A stretch of 64,000 nt of DNA from Luteimonas galliterrae (GTDB lineage Bacteria > Pseudomonadota > Gammaproteobacteria > Xanthomonadales > Xanthomonadaceae). Of the stretch, positions 52,283 through 61,241 are shown one piece after another. The DNA is taken from NCBI RefSeq assembly GCF_023374055.1, contig NZ_JAMBEP010000001.1, positions 1,984,001 to 2,048,000 on the forward strand, given 5' to 3'. The notes under the pieces are model-generated. The model was not told the DNA's origin, made no database searches, and saw only the letters and a program-made list of their open reading frames with translations. The stretch's first letter is position 1. Every line of letters starts with the position of its first letter. The translations under genes were made by a program, and so were the position numbers.

Positions 52283-52329
52283 CCGCATCCGGCCGCCCAT
52301 CGCTGCGCCTGCATACCACGAAGACAGAT

Positions 52330-52962
52330 ATGAAGAACCACCATAGCGCAATGCCCTTGTTTATCGTTTTGTTGGTGGTACTCGCCGGGCTGGGGGTTGT
52401 TACGCTTGCGCGCGGCGGGGCCGATTCATCCGTGAACAGCGGGCGAAACAATGCGCTCGAACGGGATCGGCAGACGGACTATGCCGCACTCGAAGAAAAG
52501 GTCGACCGCCTAACCTATCTCATGCAGTCGGTGCCGAGCGGCGAGCGGACGTCGAACAGGGCGGGTACGCGAGCGCACGCCACGGCGCCAGAACACATGA
52601 CACCGCAGCAAGCCCAAGCGCGGCAAGCGCAGATCAAAGCCGACCTGGACAAGCGATTCGAAACGCAACCGGTCGATGCGAACTGGTCGTTGGAATCCAC
52701 GCGCCGGATCGAACGTTCGCTCTCCGCGGATGGCCTGAAGGAAATCGGCGCGCAACCGCCTTCGGCATCGCGTATCGACTGCCGCAGCAGCATGTGCCGC
52801 ATCCATCTGGTTTACGGCGACAACGGCAGCGCCAGCGATGCCGGGATGATGCTGAATGTGGCGATCGCGGATCGCATGCCTTATACCCAGGTGTTGAGTC
52901 AGGCACGGACCGACGGCGGCGTCGACTACTTCATCTATGCGATGCGCGGCCACTCACGCTGA
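52330..52962 (+). CDS. Membrane-anchored hypothetical protein with coiled coil
   Basis: A 210-residue protein with an N-terminal membrane anchor (MPLFIVLLVVLAGLGVVTLA), a charged helical stretch (about 43-65, ERDRQTDYAALEEKVDRLTYLMQ) and a Gln/Ala-rich helix (about 93-110), then a folded C-terminal domain with two cysteines (RIDCRSSMCRIHLVYGD). The CRSSMCRI arrangement, followed by alternating hydrophobics, is seen in small Xanthomonadaceae periplasmic proteins of unknown role. It ends at a bidirectional terminator. Confidence 0.7.
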   Translation: MKNHHSAMPLFIVLLVVLAGLGVVTLARGGADSSVNSGRNNALERDRQTDYAALEEKVDRLTYLMQSVPSGERTSNRAGTRAHATAPEHMTPQQAQARQAQIKADLDKRFETQPVDANWSLESTRRIERSLSADGLKEIGAQPPSASRIDCRSSMCRIHLVYGDNGSASDAGMMLNVAIADRMPYTQVLSQARTDGGVDYFIYAMRGHSR

Positions 52963-53005
52963 CCGCGGCCTCAAGCGACATTCTGCGACCGGTTCGCCGG
53001 CCAAG

Positions 53006-53033
53006 AAAAAAACCGGCATTCGCCGGCCTTTTT
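53006..53033. terminator. Bidirectional rho-independent terminator
   Basis: CCGGCATTCGCCGG (53013-53026, 5-bp stem with ATTC loop) is flanked by seven A on the left and CC plus five T on the right, so it can end transcription of both convergent genes: the one stopping at 52962 and the VOC gene stopping at 53043, which gets seven T. Confidence 0.8.
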
Positions 53034-53042
53034 ACGCCCCGA

Positions 53043-53429
53043 TCATTGGCCCGCGGGCGGCTGCCAAAGCTCTACCTTGTTTCCTTCCGGATCGATGACC
53101 CAGGCAAACTTGCCGTACTCGGAATCGTCGATCTTCTCGAGAACGTTGCAGCCTTCTTCACGCAGGACTTCGACCAGAGCGTGGAGATCCTCCACCCGGT
53201 AATTGACCATGAAAGCCGCGGTACTGGGCGCGAACTGGTCGCCTTGCGCCGAACCGATGGACCAGATGGTCGTTCCGGCCACCGGCTTGCCTTCGCCGTC
53301 GGTCCAGGCGAAAGCCGTGCCGCCCCACGCTTGGACATCGATTCCGAGGTGCCGCTTATACCAGGCGTGCAGTGCCGGAGCGTCTTTGGCTTTGAAGAAG
53401 ATGCCGCCAATGCCCGTGACTCGCTTCAT
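53043..53429 (-). CDS. VOC-family protein
   Basis: A 128-residue protein of the vicinal-oxygen-chelate fold: GIGGIFFKAKDAPALHAWYKRHLGI, then YRVEDLHALVEVLREEGCNVLEKIDDSEYGKFAWVIDPEGNKVELWQP, where the Glu in VELW is the conserved metal ligand position. It is distinct from the VOC protein at 3396-3788. CGGAGG lies 5 bases before the ATG. Substrate unknown. Confidence 0.88.
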   Translation of the reverse strand: MKRVTGIGGIFFKAKDAPALHAWYKRHLGIDVQAWGGTAFAWTDGEGKPVAGTTIWSIGSAQGDQFAPSTAAFMVNYRVEDLHALVEVLREEGCNVLEKIDDSEYGKFAWVIDPEGNKVELWQPPAGQ

Positions 53430-53498
53430 AGGACCTCCGAAGTCATGGGGTGCGCTTCTGCAGGCCAACGCCGAAGTCGACGGCGAACGGACCGTCGA

Positions 53499-54716
53499 TC
53501 AGGTCGATTCCCACCACATCCAGAACTCGTCCCACAGGCGCTTGAAGAAGCCGCCCTCTTCCACGCCGTCGATCGCCACCAGCGGCGCCTGTGCGATCAC
53601 CTTGCCGTCCAGCGAGACTTTCGCGGTGCCGATCTTCTGGCCCTTCTTGATCGGCGCGACCAGGGTCTTGGGCACGTCCATCGACGGTTTGAGCTGCGCG
53701 TAACGGCCGCGCGGGACGCTGACCAGCATCGGTTCGGCCACGCCCAGCCGCACTTCGTCGGCTTGGCCTTTCCATACCTTCTGCTTGGCGACCTGCTTGC
53801 CGGCGGCGTACAGCGTGTGCGTTTCGAAGAAGCGGAAACCCCAGTTGAGCAGCGCCTGCGAATCCACCGCGCGCTGGTTCTCGCTGCTGTCGCCCATCAC
53901 CACCGTGATCAGGCGCTGGTCGCCGCGCTTGGCCGAGGCCATCAGGCAATAGCCGGCGCCGGAATGGTGGCCGGTCTTGATGCCGTCCACGCTCGGGTCG
54001 CGCCACAGCAGCAGATTGCGGTTGGGCTGGGTGATGGGGCCGACCGTGAATTCCTTGATCTTGTTGTACGAGTAGGCGACCGGATAGTCGTGGATCAGCG
54101 CGCGGCCGAGCAGCGCCAAATCGCGCGCGGTGGAGTAATGCTCGGGTGCGGACAAGCCATGCGGATTGACGAAGTGCGAGCCCTTCATGCCGATCCGCTG
54201 CGCGTACTGGTTCATCAGCGACGCGAACGCTTCCTCGCTACCGGCGACGTGCTCGGCCAGCGCGATCGCAGCGTCGTTGCCGGACTGCACCACCATGCCT
54301 TTTTCCATCTGCTCCAGCGGCGCGGTCTTGTTGACCTCGAAACCGCTGTAGCTTCCGTCGGTGCCGGCACCGCCGCTGCGCCAAGCGTTCTCGCTCATCA
54401 TCACCGGGTCTTCGGCCTTCACCTTGCCATTCTTCATCTCCGCGGCGATCACGTAGGACGTCATCACCTTGGTGATGCTGGCCGGCTCGACGCGCGCGTC
54501 GACGTTCTGCCCCGCCAGCACCTGGCCGGTGGCGTAATCCATGATCAGCCAGGCCGAGGCTACTTTGGGCGCCGGCGCCGGAGGCACGGGCAGTTCGCCG
54601 GAGGCGACCGCGGCCGGCGGTGCGGGCTGCGGCTTGTTCTGTGCGATGGCCAGGCCGAAGACGGCGGTGGCCAGGGCTGCGAAGGCGATACGGCCGCCGG
54701 CGGAACGCAATTTCAT
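53499..54716 (-). CDS. dacA: D-alanyl-D-alanine carboxypeptidase (PBP5/6 type)
   Basis: A 405-residue enzyme that removes the terminal D-Ala of peptidoglycan side chains. Signal peptide 1-25; Ser-Lys-Asn motifs SITK (80-83), SGN (145-147) and KTG (247-249) are intact; a PBP5 C-terminal domain (about 300-385) ends in an amphipathic helix (FFKRLWDEFWMWWEST) that anchors it to the inner membrane. It belongs to the conserved envelope block with rlpA, mltB and rodA. Confidence 0.95.
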   Translation of the reverse strand: MKLRSAGGRIAFAALATAVFGLAIAQNKPQPAPPAAVASGELPVPPAPAPKVASAWLIMDYATGQVLAGQNVDARVEPASITKVMTSYVIAAEMKNGKVKAEDPVMMSENAWRSGGAGTDGSYSGFEVNKTAPLEQMEKGMVVQSGNDAAIALAEHVAGSEEAFASLMNQYAQRIGMKGSHFVNPHGLSAPEHYSTARDLALLGRALIHDYPVAYSYNKIKEFTVGPITQPNRNLLLWRDPSVDGIKTGHHSGAGYCLMASAKRGDQRLITVVMGDSSENQRAVDSQALLNWGFRFFETHTLYAAGKQVAKQKVWKGQADEVRLGVAEPMLVSVPRGRYAQLKPSMDVPKTLVAPIKKGQKIGTAKVSLDGKVIAQAPLVAIDGVEEGGFFKRLWDEFWMWWEST

Positions 54717-54804
54717 CGATCAAGTACTCCTAAAAGCAGGCCCGCAATGCCGCGGCCCAAGCGAAGCTCCGAATTTTAAAGCACCTGCCGGCCGAAGCCC
54801 GCGT

Positions 54805-55035
54805 TCCCCTCTCCCGCCTGCGGGAGAGGGACAGGCCCGAAGGGCCAGGGAGAGGGTTCGGCTTTTCGTGCCATCTAACAACAAGAACAAAGCACGCGTC
54901 GCTACGCTCCGCCCCCTCTCCTGCCCTGCGGGCATCCCGCTCCGCGCCCCGGCCCTTGCTATTCGCAAGGGGCGTTCAGGGGCATGCGAAGCGGTGCTTC
55001 GCAAGCGATGCCCCTTCACCCACAAGGGGAGAGGA
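54805..55035. repeat. REP-like repeats, CCCTCTCCCGC type, extended
   Basis: The gap between dacA and rlpA (54717-55059) is mostly repeat: CCCCTCTCCCGCCTGCGGGAG (54806 onward) with CAGGCCCGAAGGGCCAGGGAGAGGG, and an inverted block with CCCCTCTCCTGCCCTGCGGG and ACAAGGGGAGAGG (to 55034). An inner stretch (54950-55020) repeats CTTCGC and GGGGCATGC motifs. No gene is visible. Confidence 0.8.
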
Positions 55036-55059
55036 AAAAGCAGCAGCTGAGGCGAAAAA

Positions 55060-56352
55060 CTAGTCCTTCACCACCCGCGGCTGTCCGAATCCCAGACCCG
55101 CAATCCGCCCGGCGAGTTCCGTCGCAGCGTTTCCGCGCATCGGCCCCACCCGCAACCGCCACAACTTCTGCCCGTTCACCTGCGCATCTTGCAGCCGCGC
55201 GTCGCCGATCCCGGCGCCTTTGAGCATGGTCAGCGCGCGGCTGGCGTTCTGCTGGCTGGCGAAACTGGCGACCTGGAGTGTGACCTCTTCGCCGCCGCCC
55301 GAAGACGTCGGCGCCTGCTCGGCGACCTTGCTGGCCACGCTGGCTTCGGCGGCCTTCGGCGCGACCGGTTCGGGCGCCACCGGCTTGACCTGGGCATCGA
55401 CCTTGGCCAGCTTGCCCGGCTTGCCGGTGGCCACGCTGACGCGGCGCGCCTTCATCCAGGCGTCGAACTCCTTCACCGTCATCGGCTTGCCGTCCTGGCG
55501 CATGTCGAAGCGGTAATCGGTATTGGCCAGGGGCGCGGCGGGCGTGGCGGACGCTTCGGGCTTGCGTTCGGCCGCGGCCGCGGCGCCAACCGGCAACGCG
55601 GCGACCAGTTTGTCGATGGCGGTGTCCGGCGCCGAAGCGAGCGCGGCAGCCGGCATGGCCGGGGCGGCCGCGACGCGCGTATCCGTATCCGTGTGCCGGG
55701 CGTTGAGGCCTTCGACACGTACTTTGCCGGTGCCTTTGCGATCGATGCCCAGCTTCACCGCCGCGGCGTAGCTCAGGTCGATGATGCGGCCGTCGTGGAA
55801 GGGGCCGCGATCGTTGACGCGCACGATCACCGACTTGCCGTTGTCCAGGCTGGTGACGCGCGCGTAGCTGGGCAGCGGCAACGTCTTGTGCGCGGCGCTG
55901 AAAGTGTACATGTCGTACACCTCCAGCGACGAGGTGCGGCGCTGGTGGAATTTCTTGCCGTAGAACGAGGCGGTGCCTTCCTCGTCGTAGCCGTCGGCGC
56001 TGTCCAACACCTTGTAGGATTTGCCGAGCACTTTGTAGGGCGAACGGTTGCCGTAGCGCGAGCGCGGCTCGTCTTTGACTTCGGGCTCGGGAATCAGATC
56101 CACGTCGTGCAGGCCGTCCGGCGCACTGTCGGCGACATGCGGCGCGTACAAGCCGCCGGCGGTGTAATCGCCGCGCTTGCTGGGGTCTTCCTGGGCCGGC
56201 GCGTACGGCGAATGGCGCTTGGCGGACGACGAGCGCGACGGCGCGTTCTTATGGCCTGCAACAGGCGCCGTATCCTTCTTGGGCGCGCTGCAAGCGGCGA
56301 GCGCGGCGATCACGGCGGCGGCCAGGCACCGTTTGACGGCGACGGTTTTCAT
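55060..56352 (-). CDS. rlpA: RlpA septal lytic transglycosylase with SPOR domain
   Basis: A 430-residue lipoprotein (LAAC, Cys21). The double-psi beta-barrel catalytic domain (about 120-220) has EGTASFYGKKFHQRRTSSLEVYDMYTFSAAHKTLPLPSYARV and VIVRVNDRGPFHDGRIIDLSYAAA; a Pro/Ala linker follows; the SPOR domain (about 350-430) binds denuded glycan at the division site. In Pseudomonas RlpA cleaves naked glycan strands. Its ATG overlaps the mltB stop. Confidence 0.94.
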   Translation of the reverse strand: MKTVAVKRCLAAAVIAALAACSAPKKDTAPVAGHKNAPSRSSSAKRHSPYAPAQEDPSKRGDYTAGGLYAPHVADSAPDGLHDVDLIPEPEVKDEPRSRYGNRSPYKVLGKSYKVLDSADGYDEEGTASFYGKKFHQRRTSSLEVYDMYTFSAAHKTLPLPSYARVTSLDNGKSVIVRVNDRGPFHDGRIIDLSYAAAVKLGIDRKGTGKVRVEGLNARHTDTDTRVAAAPAMPAAALASAPDTAIDKLVAALPVGAAAAAERKPEASATPAAPLANTDYRFDMRQDGKPMTVKEFDAWMKARRVSVATGKPGKLAKVDAQVKPVAPEPVAPKAAEASVASKVAEQAPTSSGGGEEVTLQVASFASQQNASRALTMLKGAGIGDARLQDAQVNGQKLWRLRVGPMRGNAATELAGRIAGLGFGQPRVVKD

Positions 56353-57470
56353 GGGGCCCCCACGGCCCCGCCATTGCGTATCGCCTGCGCGAGCTGGTGC
56401 ACCGCCAACGCGTACATCGGCGAACGGTTGTAGCGGGTGATGACGTAGAAGTTGCGGTAACCGAGCCAGTATTCCTTGCCCATCTCGCCATCCAGCGACA
56501 GCAAGGTGGCGCCTTCCGCCGTCGGCTGGCCGGCCTGCGGGCGGTAACCGCGCGCAGCCAGATCGGCCAGGGGATAGACCGGATCGAGCGACTCGGGCAC
56601 GAAATCGGCGGCTGCTGCATCGCGATCGGCGCGCGCCGCGACCGGGCCGCCGCGCTGCCAGCCGTGCACGACGAAGTAATTGGCGATCGAGGCGAACACG
56701 TCGGGCAGATGCGTGAGCAGATCGCGCTGGCCGTCGCCATCGCCGTCCTTGCCCCACAGACGATAGCTGGACGGCATGAACTGGCCCATGCCCATCGCAC
56801 CGGCATAGCTGCCTTTCAACGCGAGAATATCGAGTTGAGGTTCGACCTTGCCCAGCGCGAACAGCTGCGCCAGCTCGCCGGCGAAGAACGGCGCACGCTT
56901 GGGGTAATCGAAGGCCAATGTGTACAGCGCATCGACGACGCGATAGTTGCCGGTGATCTTGCCGTAGCTGGTCTCCACGCCGATGATCGCGACGATGTAT
57001 TCGGCGGGCACGCCCGTCTCGGCGGCGATGCGGTCCAGCGCGCCGCGGTTGGCCGCGTAGAACGCGCGGCCGCCTTCGATGCGCGCGTCGGTGAGGAAGA
57101 TCGGCCGGTAATCGCGCCAGGGCTTGACGGCCTCGGCCGGGCGCGTCATCGCATCGATGATCTTCTGCTGGTACTGCGCCTGCGCCAGCACCGAGCGGAC
57201 GAAAGCCGGGTCGGCCTGATAGGTGCCGACGGCGTAATCGACGAAGGCCTGGATGCGCTGCTCGCGCGGGATCGCAGGATCGGTGACCGGCGCAGGCGCG
57301 ACCGGGCGTTCCGGCGGCTGCGGCACTTTAGGCAGCAAAGCACTGGCTGGCGGCGTCGGAGCGGCGGCCGGAGCGGGTGTTGGCGTGGAAGGCGGCGTCG
57401 GGGCCGCGGCATTCGTCGCACAGGCAACGAGGGCGAATGGCAGCAGGCAGGCCAGGGCGCGTCGTGTCAT
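56349..57470 (-). CDS. mltB: Membrane-bound lytic murein transglycosylase B
   Basis: A 373-residue lipoprotein (LVAC, Cys17) with a Pro/Thr/Ala linker (20-65). The catalytic Glu is Glu166 in GVETSYGKITG; the substrate groove motif SYAGAMGMGQFMPSSYRLWG follows; the loop WGKDGDGDGQRDLL corresponds to the EF-hand-like site of E. coli Slt35. It cleaves glycan strands to anhydromuropeptides. The start at 57470 is the ATG nearest the lipoprotein signal. Confidence 0.94.
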   Translation of the reverse strand: MTRRALACLLPFALVACATNAAAPTPPSTPTPAPAAAPTPPASALLPKVPQPPERPVAPAPVTDPAIPREQRIQAFVDYAVGTYQADPAFVRSVLAQAQYQQKIIDAMTRPAEAVKPWRDYRPIFLTDARIEGGRAFYAANRGALDRIAAETGVPAEYIVAIIGVETSYGKITGNYRVVDALYTLAFDYPKRAPFFAGELAQLFALGKVEPQLDILALKGSYAGAMGMGQFMPSSYRLWGKDGDGDGQRDLLTHLPDVFASIANYFVVHGWQRGGPVAARADRDAAAADFVPESLDPVYPLADLAARGYRPQAGQPTAEGATLLSLDGEMGKEYWLGYRNFYVITRYNRSPMYALAVHQLAQAIRNGGAVGAP

Positions 57471-57568
57471 CGGCGCCGAGGGTAGCACGCGAGCGGCGGC
57501 AGGCCCACCGCGGCGATGTCGACGGCTAGCGTCCGTTAATCCTCGACGGTTTTTTGGGCTCGCTGCTC

Positions 57569-57595
57569 TTGTAGGAGCGGCTTCAGCCGCGAGCT
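57569..57595. repeat. REP hairpin on the upstream side of RAYT copy 2
   Basis: TTGTAGGAGCGGCTTCAGCC followed by GCGAGCT, 81 bases before the RAYT start; inverted partner at 58168-58194. Confidence 0.9.
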
Positions 57596-57675
57596 TTTCG
57601 CCGTCGTCGTTTCCCTACTCGATATCCCGATGTAATCCGATGCCGGCTATGTCGGCATGGCGGCGAAATTAACGC

Positions 57676-58131
57676 ATGGGACGAGGACACGTTATGCTCA
57701 GGAAAGGTCGCTGCTCCATCGCCGGACATATTTACCTAGTGACCTTCGCCACACACGAGCGTACTCAGCACTTCGACCGATGGGAGGTTGCCTCGCTGGC
57801 CGCCAGCGAAATCTCGAACTCCTATGCCTGGAAGCGCTCACAGTTGCTCGCTTGGGTGCTGATGCCGGATCACTGGCACGGCCTCATTCAAGTGGGCGAA
57901 GGGGATGCCTTGTCCGGCTGCGTGGGACGTCTGAAGGGGTCGACTTCGCGCCAGCTCAAACTGGCGCATCCCCAGCTAGGCCGCATCTGGGCGCCTGGGT
58001 TCCACGATCACGCACTGCGGAAAGATGAAGATCTGCGCGCTGCGGCTCGATATCTGGCGATGAATCCGGTGCGGGCCGGCTTGGTGGAGCGCGTCGGTGA
58101 CTATCCTTACTGGGATGCGGTCTGGATATGA
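57676..58131 (+). CDS. REP-associated tyrosine transposase (RAYT), copy 2
   Basis: A 151-residue Y1 HUH transposase with the metal motif MPDHWHGL (His66, His68) and catalytic Tyr126 in ARYLAMNPVRAGLV; the strand IYLVTFATHER matches the first strand of the fold. It differs clearly from copy 1, so it is a different subgroup. Two inverted copies of the GTAGGAGCGGCTTCAGCCGC hairpin bracket it, giving a compact REP-RAYT-REP unit of about 630 bp inserted between mltB and rodA. An alternative ATG lies at 57694. Confidence 0.92.
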   Translation: MGRGHVMLRKGRCSIAGHIYLVTFATHERTQHFDRWEVASLAASEISNSYAWKRSQLLAWVLMPDHWHGLIQVGEGDALSGCVGRLKGSTSRQLKLAHPQLGRIWAPGFHDHALRKDEDLRAAARYLAMNPVRAGLVERVGDYPYWDAVWI

Positions 58132-58167
58132 AAGATCACCGTTGAAGCTGTCCTCAACAAGATCAAC

Positions 58168-58194
58168 AGCTCGCGGCTGAAGCCGCTCCTACAA
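58168..58194. repeat. REP hairpin on the downstream side of RAYT copy 2
   Basis: AGCTCGCGGCTGAAGCCGCT followed by CCTACAA, the exact inverse of the unit at 57569-57595; it ends 4 bases before the rodA stop codon. Confidence 0.9.
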
Positions 58195-58197
58195 GAG

Positions 58198-59310
58198 CTA
58201 GCGCACGTGCATGGGCTTATGCGCCCGCACCGCCATCACCACGCCCAGGCCGGCCAGCAGAGATACCGCCGAGGTGCCGCCATAGCTCAGCAGCGGCATC
58301 GGCACGCCGACCACCGGCAACAGGCCCGAGACCATGCCGCCGTTGACGATCACGTACACGAACATCGCCAACCCCAATGCGCCGGCCAGCACGCGCGAAT
58401 AGGTGTCGCGCGCCTGCGCCGCGATCCACAGGCAGCGTCCGATCACGAACAGATACAGCGACAGCACCACCGCCACGCCGACCCAGCCGAATTCCTCGCT
58501 CAAGACCGCGAAGATGAAATCCGTGGTGTGCTCGGGCAGGTAATCCAGCCGCGATTGCGAACCCTGCCCCCAGCCCTTGCCGATCCAGCCGCCCGAGCCG
58601 ACCGCGATCTTGGACTGGATGATGTTCCAGCCGGTGCCGAGCGGATCGGATTCGGGGTTCAGGAAAGTCAGGATGCGATCCTTCTGGTATGGCTTGAGCC
58701 ACCAGAACCACGCCGCGGGCGCCGCCGCGGCCACGCCGGCGGCGGCCGCGCCGATCCACCACCACGACAGGCCGGCCAGGAACAGCACGAACACGCCGCT
58801 CACCGCCACCAGCATGCCGGTGCCGAAATCCGGCTGCAGCAGGATCAATCCGGTCGGCAGCGCGATCATGGCGCCCGCGATCAGCACCACATGCACGCGC
58901 GGCGGCAGCGGCTCGCGATGCAGGTACCAGGCCAGCATCATCGGCAGGCTCAGTTTGAGCAGTTCCGAAGGCTGGAAATAGAAGACCTTCAGGTCGATCC
59001 AGTGGTGGCCGTGCTTGCCGGTGCCGATGAACAGCACCGCGACCAGCGGCAACATCGACAAGGCGAAGATCGCCGGCGTCCAGGTGCGCAGGCGCATCGC
59101 CGGCAACCGCGACAGCGCCCACATCGCCGCGCCGCCGACCATGAAGCGCGCGCCCTGCGCGAACACCGGCCGCAAGCTGCCGTTGCCGGCGCTGTACTGC
59201 ACCATCAGGCTGATCACCATTAGCGCCAGCAGCGCCAGGCACAACGGCCAGTCCAGCGTGCGCACGATGCGCGCGACCAGGTCGCTCAGCCAGCGCAGAA
59301 TCGCGTTCAT
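58198..59310 (-). CDS. rodA: Peptidoglycan glycosyltransferase RodA
   Basis: A 370-residue SEDS glycosyltransferase with ten membrane helices that polymerises glycan strands for cell elongation. Diagnostic motifs: PSELLKLSLPMMLAWYLH, LLQPDFGTGMLV, GSGGWIGKGWGQGSQSRLDYLPEHTTDFIFAVLSEEFGW and PVVGVPMPLLSYGGTSAVSL. It works with PBP2, whose stop codon it overlaps by 4 bases. Confidence 0.96.
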   Translation of the reverse strand: MNAILRWLSDLVARIVRTLDWPLCLALLALMVISLMVQYSAGNGSLRPVFAQGARFMVGGAAMWALSRLPAMRLRTWTPAIFALSMLPLVAVLFIGTGKHGHHWIDLKVFYFQPSELLKLSLPMMLAWYLHREPLPPRVHVVLIAGAMIALPTGLILLQPDFGTGMLVAVSGVFVLFLAGLSWWWIGAAAAGVAAAAPAAWFWWLKPYQKDRILTFLNPESDPLGTGWNIIQSKIAVGSGGWIGKGWGQGSQSRLDYLPEHTTDFIFAVLSEEFGWVGVAVVLSLYLFVIGRCLWIAAQARDTYSRVLAGALGLAMFVYVIVNGGMVSGLLPVVGVPMPLLSYGGTSAVSLLAGLGVVMAVRAHKPMHVR

Positions 59311-61241
59311 CGCGCCGGTTCCGCCACGGCATGCGCAGCCGTCACCGCGGTCACCACCGGCGGCGCGACGGGGATCGCGTCCGGATCCGGCTCGGGCATC
59401 TTGCCCAGCAGCCACGCGTCGAAGATCTTGCGGGCGATCGGCGCCGCGGTCGTGCCGCCGTAACCGCCGTGCTCCACCGACACCGCCACGGCGATCGTCG
59501 GATTCTCGGCCGGCGCATAACCGACGAACAGCGCCTGGTGCCGCAAGTGATAAGGCAACAGGTGCGGATTGAAACTGACGTTGCCCTTGCGGCTGATCTT
59601 CTGCGCGGTGCCGGTCTTGCCCGCCATCGCATACGACGCGCCGCGCGCCATGGCCGCACCGGTGCCGCCGGGCATCATCGTGCCCATCATGCCTTCCTGC
59701 ACCGCACGCACGTTCGCCGGATTGTCGGAGATGCGCACCGGCTCGGGTTGCGCCAGCGGCAGCCAGGGCGATTGGTAGCCGTCGCGGCGCGCGGCGACCA
59801 GGTGCGGACGGCGCAACAGGCCGCCATCGGCGATCGCCGCAGTGCCGCGCACCAATTGCAGCGTGGTGGCGACCCAAGAACCCTGGCCGATGCCGGCGTT
59901 GACGGTTTCGCCCGGGTACCACGGCTCCTTGCTGTAGGTCGCCTTGTTCTGTGGAGAAGGCACCGCGCCGGCGCGCTCGCCGACCAGGTCGATGCCGGTG
60001 GGCGCACCGAACCCGTACTGGCGCATATAGCTATCGAAGCGCTCGATGCCCATGTCGTAGGCGAGCTTGTAGTAGTAGAAATTCACCGACGCGGCGATCG
60101 ACTTGCGCAAGTCGGTCCAACCCGCGCCGCCGTGCGCATCGCGCCAGCCGCGGCCGCGCTGGCCCGGAATATGGAACTCACCCGTCGAAAACACTTTGAA
60201 TTCAGGCGTGCGCAGCCCGCTTTCCAGGCCGGCCAAGCCGATCAGCGGCTTCACCGTCGAACCGGGCGGGCCGCCGCCGAGCACATTGCGGTTGAACAGC
60301 GGCCGCGACGGATTTTCGATCAGCGATTTGTAATCGGCATGCGAAATGCCGTTGACGAACAGGTTGGGGTCGTAGCCCGGCAGGCTGACCATCGCCAGGA
60401 TTTCGCCGGTGCGCGGATCGATCGCCACCGCCGAGCCGTCCAGGTCGCCGAACGCGGCGACCATGGCCTGCTGCAGGTCCAGGTCGATGCTCAGCCGCAG
60501 GTCGGCGCCGGGCGTGGCCGGCTGCACGCCCATCTGGCGCATCGCGCGGCCTTCGACATTGGTTTCGACGCGCTCGAAACCGATCCGCCCGCGCAGCACT
60601 TCCTCGTAATAGCGCTCGATGCCGGTCTTGCCGATGTGCGTGTAGGCGGCGTTGGTTTCGCCCATCGTCTCGAGATCCTTCTCGTCGATGCGCGACACGT
60701 AGCCGATCACGTGCGCCAGCAGCGGGCCGTACGGATAGCGCCGGTTGAGATACGGCACCAGCTCCACGCCCGGGAAGCGCCAGCGGTCCACCGCGAAGCG
60801 CGCGGCTTCGTCGTCGCTGATCCGCAGCTTGAGCGTGACCGGGCGGAAGCTACGCGTGGCCTTGCGCGTCTTCTCGAACGCGGCGATGTCTTCGGGCGAC
60901 AACGCGATGATCTTGCCGAGCTCGGCGACCAGCTTTTTGGGATCGCCGGCCTTGTCCGGCACCACGTCCAGGCGGAACGCGGGCACGTTGTCGGCCAGGA
61001 TGCGGCCCTTGCGGTCGTAGATCAGGCCCCGCCCCGGCACGATCGGCCGCGGCTTGATGCGGTTGGCCTCGGCCCGCTGCGCGTATTCCTCGCCTTCGAT
61101 CACCTGCAACTTGAAATACCAGGCCGCCAGCCCGCCCAGTGCGACCAGCACGACGGCGAAACCGAACAGCGCGCGGCGGCGGAACTGGTCGGCCTCGGCG
61201 ACCAGGTTCTTCAGATGCCGGCGCGGCGGACGCAATCGCAT
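59307..61241 (-). CDS. mrdA: Penicillin-binding protein 2 (elongation transpeptidase)
   Basis: A 644-residue class B PBP that cross-links peptidoglycan in the elongasome. Membrane anchor at about 25-45; pedestal domain with AEANRIKPRPIVPGRGLIYDRKGRILADN; transpeptidase motifs STVK in PPGSTVKP, SVN in AASVNFYYYK and KTGTAQ. The C-terminus has a Pro/Ala-rich extension after the last strand. The start overlaps the mreD stop by one base. Confidence 0.96.
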   Translation of the reverse strand: MRLRPPRRHLKNLVAEADQFRRRALFGFAVVLVALGGLAAWYFKLQVIEGEEYAQRAEANRIKPRPIVPGRGLIYDRKGRILADNVPAFRLDVVPDKAGDPKKLVAELGKIIALSPEDIAAFEKTRKATRSFRPVTLKLRISDDEAARFAVDRWRFPGVELVPYLNRRYPYGPLLAHVIGYVSRIDEKDLETMGETNAAYTHIGKTGIERYYEEVLRGRIGFERVETNVEGRAMRQMGVQPATPGADLRLSIDLDLQQAMVAAFGDLDGSAVAIDPRTGEILAMVSLPGYDPNLFVNGISHADYKSLIENPSRPLFNRNVLGGGPPGSTVKPLIGLAGLESGLRTPEFKVFSTGEFHIPGQRGRGWRDAHGGAGWTDLRKSIAASVNFYYYKLAYDMGIERFDSYMRQYGFGAPTGIDLVGERAGAVPSPQNKATYSKEPWYPGETVNAGIGQGSWVATTLQLVRGTAAIADGGLLRRPHLVAARRDGYQSPWLPLAQPEPVRISDNPANVRAVQEGMMGTMMPGGTGAAMARGASYAMAGKTGTAQKISRKGNVSFNPHLLPYHLRHQALFVGYAPAENPTIAVAVSVEHGGYGGTTAAPIARKIFDAWLLGKMPEPDPDAIPVAPPVVTAVTAAHAVAEPAR

